Source: Lepidostoma basale (lineage: Eukaryota > Arthropoda > Insecta > Trichoptera > Lepidostomatidae). Taken from it: DNA of 64,000 bases. The position numbers and the translations under genes are program-made. Shown piece by piece: positions 42,782 through 52,100 of this stretch. The stretch is from assembly GCA_022606425.2 (NCBI GenBank), contig JAHDVF020001034.1, positions 930,001 to 994,000 on the forward strand, in the 5' to 3' direction. Each line of letters opens with the position of its first letter. Position 1 is the first letter of the stretch. The notes below the pieces were generated by a model. That model saw only the letters and a program-made list of their open reading frames with translations. It was not told where the DNA came from and ran no database searches.

Positions 42782-44285
42782 TAAGTAATTTTGCTTTTTT
42801 AAGTAAACAAACTCATCCTTAAAATACGTTTTAAAAGCGAATTATCTTATGCAATCATTATGTACAATACTTCCTTTTCAAGGCACACTGGAATAATAAC
42901 ACATATTCAAATTTTATATTTTAACTAAGCTTTTTATGCGATAATTAGATTTCTTCAATTTTTGGAAAAGTTCAATATTTAATCATATTTGTGTAATAAA
43001 CCTTAAAAATCAATATAGTTTAACCATTTAGGTTCAGAAATTAAAACAATATGTTTTTCTTCAAACATATTACTTTCAGTGAATTAAATTCATATACGAC
43101 TGGTCATAATTTAAATTTTTCCTTTATTGACATCAATATTTTAAGCTTCGCTTACCGATACTGTGTAGCTAGTACACATTGCTTATAATAACTTTAATAT
43201 CTTGATAAATCTGGGTTTAGATTTTTTGTATTCCTCCATCATACAACGCATCGTTTGATATAATTATATTATTACGTAGTAAATCTTATTTCCTAAATAT
43301 TTTATCGAAAATCGGAGATAAATCACCAACACTGTCAGACATGTCAGATTGTCTGGCATTGAAGTATTGAGAGTAAAAAAATATTACTATCTCGCTCATT
43401 CTTTATGTCTTACTCTCGCCACATATATATTAGCGAGCGCGAGAAAGACAACGGTTGGTTGGTTAGTAGTATTATCTCTATCGAACAATAATGGAAGCGC
43501 CTAACAATTTATTATTGATGTCGCACTCTTTCTATTACAATATTCGCGAGCATGAAAAATGTAAAAGGCTTTCGTGTGTTCTTTCTTCAAGTTGTTTTGT
43601 CGAAGATTGCATAAGTTAGTATCCGCGGGGGTCATTCTTACTAGGTGGTTTTTCAAACGCGAGCGTTTGTACGTACTTTTTTTTACGTTTTTAGCAATTA
43701 AAACAAAAATATTATGCATTTTTATAATTATTACAAATTACCGTAACCTGCGGAATTAAAGGAAAGGTGATGAGATATACGAAAGAAGCAAATATATAGG
43801 AGTTTATAAAATAAAATAATCCTAAAATAATTGCGATATATGGATAAATGTTGACTATTTGAAAATAAATTTTGAGTTAAACTTTTACCATTATTATGAA
43901 GTGTTTGATATTTTTTTTATTCTAGTGTTTTAATGTATTTTTTTAATATGTCGTAATTCAAGATTTATTTAATCCATAACATTCTTAATAAAATTATAAA
44001 TTAGCAAAATATTGGTCGAGTTTTGTTTTTTTATGTAATACCATAATAAAATTTTATTAAACTCATTAAGAATATTAAAATTGTATTAAAACATTTAAAA
44101 ACATGCGCTCAACTGATACAGCCATGTTTCATGGCATACTCGGTGAGATTGCACTTAACAATTTTTACATAAAATACGAAATAAAATACGGCAGAAAATA
44201 CTTTTTTCTCTCTGGAGGCTTGTTTAATCTTAGTTAAGTTTAATTTTAATTAGGGATAAGACAATGAAAAACAGTAATAGTATAT
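42782..44285. other. Intergenic region upstream of Psa
   Basis: Should contain the Psa promoter, but no clear TATA or initiator could be picked. 43385-43465 (CTCGCTCATTCTTTATGTCT, GCGAGCGCGAGAAAGACA) resembles 62185-62260 and is a dispersed motif. The rest is AT-rich, without genes. Confidence 0.4.
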
Positions 44286-44469
44286 AGGAAAAACAATAAT
44301 AGGGATAGTGACAATTTTGTGAGTGGCAACACTTTGGGGGCGTGATCTAACCCCCACCCTGCGGGCTTTTTGAACGTGAGAGGGCTGCGAAGAGCGAGAT
44401 AGCACTTACACACCGGACTTCGGTGGAGGTAACATCTCTTCCCGGCGCTTGGCAGGCGGCCGAACGCCG
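44285..44469. mobile_element. LINE/SINE-type repeat, left part (host of the Transib insertion)
   Basis: GAGTGGCAACACTTTGGGGG begins a GC-rich repeat that is broken at 44470 and continues at 47427. Removing the Transib and one target copy joins GGCCGAACGCCG to GGGAGATAATCTG. Confidence 0.6.
44465..44469 (+). repeat. Transib target-site duplication, left
   Basis: CGCCG, identical to 47427-47431. A 5-bp GC-rich duplication is the signature of Transib and of RAG-mediated transposition. Confidence 0.85.
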
Positions 44470-45155
44470 CACAGTGGTCCGGATTTGGGAAACAGTGGAC
44501 TTAGGAACCAAAGTCATTATTTCGATTTGAAAAAAATTGCTTGCTGTAGAAAATCTAATTTGTAACAATATTTGTCATGTTCAACTTTTCGTTATTTGGA
44601 GCTTAACATGGTTTAAAAAAATACAAACGAAAAAAATGTATGGAGTAAAATTGAATTATATTTTTTTCTCAATATATTTTAAATTGCTAGCAACGAAACT
44701 TTTTGTATATTAACGTATGTAATTAGTACTTTATGTCCATATTTTTTTCTTTCCAATATACTTGCAAACTTTAAAAAAAAAATTTTTATTTCACAACACA
44801 ACAAATGTTTCTGCCAGAAGATTTGGTTGGGTGGTTATGATGCACAATTATTTCTTTATTACAAATAAGAAAACCAAAATTGCCTATCACCTCCAGTTTT
44901 TTAAATATTCTCCAAAAACTGCATTTTAAAGTATGAAAACCCATGCTTACAAATATAATGTTATTATAATGGAGTGCTACATAATAATTTATTTTATGAA
45001 TGAGTCGTTACTGCAGTTTTTAAGAATTATACGAAACAAATAAATAATTATTAACACCTTCTTTATGGTAATAATTCACCGTTATGACTTACTTGATGAA
45101 TCATTAAAGGAATTTCCTGCACTTTCTGAGAATTATATGGAACAAATAATATACA
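44470..45155 (+). repeat. Transib left inverted arm
   Basis: Pairs with 46740-47426. Differences are a few substitutions and A-run length changes. Its inner end lies inside the ~100-bp repeat region upstream of the transposase promoter. Confidence 0.9.
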
Positions 45156-45345
45156 AAAATACTATTTTTACCTGTTTCGTGGTAATGGTAGCGCGGCTTA
45201 TTTGATGAATCATTATGGCAATTTCCTGCAGTTGCTAAGGATTATATGCAACAAATATAAAAATAGACTCATGAATACCCGTTTAATTGTAATGGTACCT
45301 TAATGACTCATTTTATGTATCACCATATCAATTCACCTACTTCTT
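45040..45345 (+). repeat. Degenerate ~100-bp direct repeats upstream of the transposase
   Basis: The block TGATGAATCATTA..GGAATTTCCTGCA..ATTATATGGAACAAATAATA recurs, diverged, at about 45200-45265 (TGATGAATCATTATGGCAAT). A third, weaker copy is at 45285-45340. Possibly transposase-binding or promoter repeats. Confidence 0.6.
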
Positions 45346-45351
45346 TTCGTA

Positions 45352-45358
45352 TATAAAA
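45352..45358 (+). promoter_or_regulatory. TATA box of the Transib transposase
   Basis: TATAAAA sits about 96 bases before the transposase ATG at 45454, downstream of the direct repeats and in the only single-copy 5' part of the element. Confidence 0.6.
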
Positions 45359-45453
45359 CACGCAGGAGCGCATTTTTGGGTTACTAGCTACTGAATTTTT
45401 GAAGAAGCAACATACCTTGAACTTGACCGCGACCAGAAAAGGGCCTGAAAATC

Positions 45454-46792
45454 ATGACTCGATTTGGCACTCATATGGACATTTACACATTTCTACGAGA
45501 AGGAGACCTCAAGGACTACAAGCGACTCCACCGAGCAATTTTGAACTCCATTTCGCTTGAAATCTCACCAGAAGATTCTGAAGTGATATTGAAATTTGCA
45601 AGATATCTCACTGTCAACTTGAAGAGCAGATGGACCGCGGCCCACAGAATTCAAAACAAATTTATAAATAAGCATTTGAACTGGTTGAAAGCAAGAATCC
45701 AGTGGCCTTCCTGCAATTCCGTAAATCTCGCCGAGATTTTTAAAGAAACCGAAAATATTGCAGAAACCGAATATTTAGAGCAAGAGGATCAATATTTAGC
45801 GGAATCTAATGAAATCATCATAGCATCTACATCTATGGCCACTAAAGATATGGGCACTTCTACAGAAGTTCAAACAAGAAAACCATTTGCAGACCTGGGA
45901 ACAAGCAGAAGAAAAGGCGGTCGGGTACATTGAGTGACTATTCGGAAGAGAAGTTAGCTTTTGCTTTGGTCACTAGGCTAAAATCGAATGGAAAAGAGAT
46001 CCTTGCTCGCATTATTGATCACCTCTTGAAGAATCCTGACAAAGCCCCAGATGTCAAATCGCATTTATTCGATAAGGAAAAGAAGAAAACAAATCAGGAA
46101 AACCAACTTTGGCTCTTACTACTTCATTAGATCTGTCAAAGTGGAAATATCTGACGTTAAGGGCTGCAATGTCAGATTGGAAGAATTCTCTGCAGCTTCC
46201 TTCCTACCACAAATTATTAGAAGCTAAGAAGAGGTGCTATCCGGATGCCAAAGACGTTGAAATATCTGAACACGGAGCAAAAGTGAACTTGCAAGCACTT
46301 TTGGATTTGACTATTCAGAAGATCCTGCAAATTGTGGGAGACAAACTAGGTATTTCGAGTGGGAATCTGAAGCTAACAAGCAAATGGGGATTCGACGGAT
46401 CTTCAACACAAAGCAATTATAGGCAGAAAAGTGAACTGACAGAATTTGATGAGTCTTCGGTGTTCATGACGAGCCTTGTTCCTTTGAAGTTGGAGTCGAA
46501 CAATGTGGTCATTTGGGAAAATCCGAAGCCATCTTCGACGTTTTACTGTAGGCCTGTCAAATTCCAGTTCGCAAAAGAAACCATTGACTTTGTCAACCAA
46601 GAAAATGCGGCAATGAAGGAAGAAATACGTAATTTGGTTGCATCAAAATGCGGTAATTACGAAATTACTCATGAGCTGCACATGACAATGATAGATGGCA
46701 AAGTAGCTACTATTATTACAGATACTCCATCCGCAGCAATTTTATATTATTTATTCCATATAATTCTCAGAAAGTGCAGGAAATTCCTTTAA
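45454..46792 (+). pseudogene. RAG1-like (Transib) transposase, broken and C-terminally lost
   Basis: Three frames: 45454-45933 (from MTRFGTHMDIYTFLREGD), about 45897-46129 (RRSGTLSDYSEEKLAFALVT) and about 46095-46792 (LDLSKWKYLTLRAAMSDWKN on). Shifts of one base near 45899 and 46095 separate them. The third frame has KWGFDGSSTQSNYRQ (the D corresponds to the first catalytic Asp region), FMTSLVPLKLE, WENPKPSSTFYCRPVKFQF (similar to the RAG1 KPNSxxCCKPLC region) and HELHMTMIDGKVATIITDTP. The frame then runs into the right arm, so the regions with the second Asp and the Glu are missing and the enzyme cannot be active. Confidence 0.75.
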
Positions 46793-47426
46793 TGATTCAT
46801 CAAGTAAGTCATAACGGTGAATTATTACCATAAAGAAGGTGTTAATAATTATTTATTTGTTTCGTATAATTCTTAAAAACTGCAGTAACGACTCATTCAT
46901 AAAATAAATTATTATGTAGCACTCCATTATAATAACATTATATTTGTAAGCATGGGTTTTCATACTTTAAAATGCAGTTTTTGGAGAATATTTAAAAAAC
47001 TGGAGGTGATAGGCAATTTTGGTTTTCTTATTTGTAATAAAGAAATAATTGTGCATCATAACCACCCAACCAAATCTTCTGGCAGAAACATTTGTTGTGT
47101 TGTGAAATAAAAATATATTTTTTTAAAGTTTGCAAGTATATTGGAAAGAAAAAAATATGGACATAAAGTACTAATTACATACGTTAATATACAAAAAGTT
47201 TCGTTGCTTGCAATTTAAAATATATTGAGAAAAAAATATAATTCAATTTTACTCCATACATTTTTTTCGTTTGTATTTTTTAAACCATGTTAAGCTCCAA
47301 ATAACGAAAAGTTGAACATGACAAATATTGTTACAAATTAGATTTTCTACAGCAAGCAATTTTTTTCAAATCGAAATAATGACTTTGGTTCCTAAGTCCA
47401 CTGTTTCCCAAATCCGGACCACTGTG
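46740..47426 (-). repeat. Transib right inverted arm
   Basis: The reverse complement of the left arm, replacing the expected 3' half of the transposase gene. It looks like an inverted copy of the 5' end. Confidence 0.9.
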
Positions 47427-47431
47427 CGCCG
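47427..47431 (+). repeat. Transib target-site duplication, right
   Basis: CGCCG, exact copy of 44465-44469. Confidence 0.85.
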
Positions 47432-48030
47432 GGGAGATAATCTGAAGGAAAAGATCGCGATATACGCGCCGCATGGCGCCAGCAGCCATGGCGCCAGCTT
47501 ATTATCATTGGGGCCTGATGCTGGCCACTGCTGTCGCTGCGAAGGATACCAGCTCCCACGGCTCTCCCCCATCGTCCGCCTCGTACGTTCCTCGTACGCG
47601 GACGGATGAACGCAGTAAACTTAAGTAAGCTGACCAGCTAGGGGGGAGTAAGGGGGATCCTATTGACTCTTCGAGCGGTGCATGGCCATCACCGTGATGA
47701 TGGCCATGCTATGCTGGAGGATTGATCTGATCCCAAGTACCTATCCACACCTCCTCGACTTTGGTCTCCCCTGGAAACTATGCGAAATGTTAGAGATCGA
47801 GTGTGAATAACCTCAGTGGATAATATTGATGCATAGGCTAACGTGGAAGGACACTTCGCCAACTCGTCTGGCAAGCGTGGCGTTGTAATGCCAACCACCC
47901 CCCGTATGACATGTCATACATGGAGAAGTATGGGGGAGGCCTATGTTCAGCAGGGGACGACAACGGCTGTTAAAGAAAGGTGTTCCTCCCGTATAAATTA
48001 TTGTAATCCTATTTATAATAAACTTAATTT
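47432..48030 (+). mobile_element. LINE/SINE-type repeat, right part
   Basis: Continues 44285-44469. It contains the GC-rich stretch GCCAGCAGCCATGGCGCCAG and ends with GGGGGAGGCCTATGTTCAGC, the common 3' end of insect RTE-like LINEs and their SINE partners, followed by TATAAATTATTGTAATCC. No intact ORF. Confidence 0.65.
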
Positions 48031-49016
48031 CTAAATCACTCGACCTTTTTTAATAATCACATTCTCAATCCCGAACGAATCATATTACCTATAAATCATG
48101 GGCATTTGGCGCCGAGGCAACGAGAGATGGTCTCGACAATCCCGAGTTGAGATTCCCCGCATCTCCTCGTTCATGGACCCCGTTCCATAATCAGACTCCG
48201 TCACAACCACATATTTTCACGCTAATAGATTAAAAACATAATAATTATTGATAATGCAACATATGTAGTGAATATAATTGTGTGAAACAAAAGCTGGATT
48301 CTGAACCATTTTTTTGTTTGCTCTTAACTACAACTCGTACTTAACTTAAATACTCCATAAGTAAGGTAAATAAAAAAATTGCTCAATCTACACGAAATGA
48401 TTTTTTATCGCCATTTGCACAAATGAATTTTGGTCACACTGCACATGCTCAAAAAACATGAAGGTGACCATAGATTTTGTAAATAAATTACCTTCATGGT
48501 ATCTAGCCGCAAGGAAACTTAAAATCATAGATGAAATTAAAGTTTGCATTTGTATTTGTAATGTAATCTATGGTGTGCGTTGTTTAATTTTTTTTTTGCA
48601 TCAAATAAATGACAGGTAGTGTTTTGCAATTGCAATAAAGTTTGCAATAAGTCTTCTGTAAACAATGAGTTCGTGTAAATAATTTTAAAATATTGTTTCG
48701 TATCATTTCATAACATAAAGTTTTTTTCTATTTCTATTATTATCCCTATTTACATGTTTTTAAGGACCCTTTAATGTACTTTTGTGCAATAGTAAATGTC
48801 ATTTAGCATCTAAGATATATATTGTAGTAAAGAAATTGGTTTCACAAAATACAGCATAACAAATGGAGGTTTTATTAATTGTAATTTATCAAAATTTTCG
48901 CGTTTTTTTCCAGTAAAATGACAATTATAAAGTATTTTTTCAAACAAGAAATTTTGAGGTAAGTGTGATTCCTTCAAGCTTCTGGTTGTGAACAAAGTGT
49001 ATCCAAGTACAGTGCA
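48030..49016. other. Upstream region of the plus-strand gene
   Basis: No transposon was recognised. It should hold the promoter and 5' UTR of the following gene. A strong donor-like GAG/GTAAGT at 48958 may end a non-coding or alternative exon, but no partner is certain. Confidence 0.35.
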
Positions 49017-49100
49017 ATGTTTCCCATTTCGAAAATGAAACGAGAGAAGAAATTATCCGAATATAGAGAGCGCGCACAAAGGAAGAGAAAGAAAAATGAG
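49017..49100 (+). CDS. Uncharacterised gene exon 1
   Basis: 28 codons (MFPISKMKREKK start, ends KKNE), donor GTGTGT. The start could be Met 49035. Phase 0 at the end. Confidence 0.65.
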
Positions 49101-52100
49101 GTGTGTTTGTAAAACATTTTAAATTTTGGTTTATTTAAACTTGCTAATTTTAATTACCGTGGAATAAAATTCGTGTGCGTTTTATGTATTAATAAGTAAT
49201 TCTTAATTTAAATTTGTTATGCATGCTGTGCATTGGACTTGATTCTTCTGGCATAGAGATGTTTAACTCTTATGGGAATTGTATTAAATAGAACTCATTG
49301 AAAATATCTGAATTTTATTTACATTGATTTTTATCTAAATGTGAAATCCTATAATTATGCAGTTCTATAACAACAATTTGTTTAATAAATTGTTTTTTTT
49401 TTAAGTTGTAACATTAATATGAGATGTGTTTTCTTGATCAAAATTATTTTTCTATTATTACTTTATAAAACTGACCATTTTTATTAATATTTTTCAGAAG
49501 GCCCTATCACTGAAACAAAATTTTGTTGATTTTCCTTATGCTCCTTCAGAATACGAGACAAGGTAAAATATTTATTGTTCTTTTTTGTTAGTAATTTGAT
49601 CTCCCTAATGTATATTATTAGCATAAAAAATAATCTATCTTTATCATCCTTTTACCATTTATTTTTATTTTTATGAATTAAAACACTTATTTACCATTTC
49701 AGTTTATTTTTCTCTACATGTTTTGAATGTATTATACCTTTCTCATTGAGAGAACAATACAAACAGACTTATATTGTTCTGCCGATGATAATGGTATAAT
49801 ACTTTCGAAACATGTTGAGAAAAATAAACTTTAAAGTGGAAAAAACAATAATGCATTATTATATATTAAATATTATATTACCCATAATTAAAAATACTTT
49901 CTATGAATCTTTTCAGTGATTCTGATTGTGAACTTACTCCTTCTACTTACCTCCACGATAAGATGGGAGTGTTTATGCAAGATGAGAATTTCCAAGATAA
50001 AGCCCAGGTAGAAATAATTGATAATAATGAAGAAGATGAGGATGTGTAGGCAAAAGTATCTTTCGTGTTATTTCATTTTACTACTTATCTAGTTAGTTCG
50101 GTAGGAAAGCATATTTATAATATATGGAGAAGTGGAGAAAGACACTGAAAGAAGGATCAGTGCTGGGAACAAAATGACGACTGAAGCAAAGATGGCAGTT
50201 CATAATGGAGTTCTACTGGCAATACGTGGACGTATGGACGTGAAATTTGGAGCTGGTAAAAGAAAGATAATAGTAGGATAAATGGCATAGAAATGAAATC
50301 ACAAAAAAATGTGTAGAAAAAGAATGTATGATAGTATACCGTATGATGATAAAGAGGGAATAATGGATGCGTCCTAAAAATAGAAGAAAAAAAAAGAATA
50401 AGGAAAGAATGATTGAAATTTATTTGCCAGCAGTGTGAATGTAAAAAGAAGTTGAGGAAGGCCGAGGAAAATATGGCATGAATTAACTATTAAAAGGTGG
50501 CCATATTTGATGTCGGAAAAATTTTCAACCATACATGACACAATGTAAGGGATAGGGGAAACTTGAAAGGTATGTCTAGATAGAGCAGTTTGATAGCCCG
50601 TCTGTGAAATCTCTCATCATAATTATACCCCTCTGGAGAAATAGTGTAATGGTAGTTACCCATCTAAACTAGATTACTTGTAATGTTTGTTCTAAATTCA
50701 AATGCGAGTTTTGTTTTTCCAATTCTTAAGGTGCTCTTTTGTTTTTTTTACCTCTATGTCACTATTAAAAAACTTTCATGTGTTGTTGGATGAACAAATA
50801 AGTAAATATTTTGTCCTACATATCTTGTGCAGTATTCATCAATACAATGCATGATTTTAAAATGTTTTGTCTCATTTTTAGGAGTTTTCTGACATTCATT
50901 CTTCTGTTGCCTCGAAGGACCTAAAGTTCAAAAGAGAGTTTGAAGTTGTGAAGCATGAACCTGAAGAAAATGAGACAAGGTAAATATCAATTAAGTATTA
51001 AGAGATTTGCTTAAATGTTTTAATTAGGAAAAAAATCAGTTCTTATTAATAAATTTATTTAAAAAAAAACTTCCTTACATTCATATTTAAAGAGGGTCTC
51101 ATTTGTAATCAAATTCTCCTCCGAATGGGTTTTCATTATAAAGTTTTTTTTTTCTTTAATTTTCCTCTACCATTGTTTCTGGATGGACGTATGCAATATA
51201 TTGTATATTTAAAACAAATGTATATTTTGAACAATTGGTACTATTTTACAAATATCTGATCAATACTGTTCAATCCTGACTTATTCCGATGAACTAATCC
51301 AAACATAATGTCATACATAATCTTACTTGGCATCTTTGCAAACTGGTATGTTTAGTTTTTTTTTGCGATATAATAAATTATCATAGATGCTCACTCAAAC
51401 TTGTTTATTTTTATTATATTAAATCATTTTTTAAAATATGAAAAATAATGTTATTCTTATGTTTGGTGTTTTTTTGGGTAACACCATGTGATATCTCCTT
51501 CTCGACCGACGTTTCGGAGATTGTTGCAGTCTCCATCTTCAGGGTATGACGCTATGTTCACATTATGTTGTTCGACGATATGTTTACATTACCCTGAAGA
51601 TGGAGACTGCAACGATCTCCGAAACGTCGGTCGAGAAGGAGATATCACACGGTGTTACCCAAAAACACACCAAACATATTGCTGCCAACTGTGAAAATCT
51701 ACGCAATGTTATTCTTCTCTGTGTCAATAGCAAGCTAATTTCGTAGAGATGGCCCTAATAGGACCTCGTCTCTTCTATTTCTCTCGCCATAGTGGTGAAA
51801 GTTTAGGCGGCTTTGTGTCACTTTCGGGATCGCCGAGTGTTATTGTAAAATCACTCTCAGAGGCACCTTGCTTGCCCCCAAGGATGTTGTAATCTATAAA
51901 ACATAATATATACGTTCTAATTAATATTGCAAGACTGTATTGTAACTTTCAAAGCGGGTACCTTATTGAATTTTAATCATAACTAATGCTGATACATTTG
52001 TTAATCGTTATAATGATTCCCTACGAAAAAATAATTCATGGCAGATTCCAAATTTACATTTCATTATGAAGTACGAATTCACTTCAAGAGATGGCTCTAG

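Larger units (their letters stand above)
44470..47426. mobile_element. Transib/RAG1-like transposon with giant inverted arms
   Basis: 2957 bp. Both ends are CACAGTGGTCCGGATTTGGG (right end inverted), so each terminus is the heptamer CACAGTG. The flanking duplication is CGCCG. The arms (44470 to about 45155 and about 46740 to 47426, ~685 bp) are near-identical reverse complements. The interior carries a TATA box, a promoter-like region and a RAG1-like transposase coding region interrupted by two frameshifts and cut short by the right arm. Family placement rests on the ends, the duplication length and the protein. No recombination-signal nonamer was found at a 12- or 23-bp spacing. Non-autonomous. 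Confidence 0.85.

Noticed and set aside
44470..44520. Complete recombination signal (heptamer plus nonamer)
   Set aside because: Only the heptamer matches. Positions after 12- and 23-bp spacers (GAAACAGTG and CTTAGGAAC) are not convincing nonamers.
45454..46792. Host gene with introns
   Set aside because: No splice sites at the frame changes. The frames are bounded by element arms and target duplications, so it is a decayed transposase.
48915..48958. Possible extra first exon (AG/TAAAATGACA...GAG/GTAAGT)
   Set aside because: Good splice-like borders, but no downstream acceptor before the ATG at 49017 and no recognisable coding; kept only as a possible 5' UTR exon.
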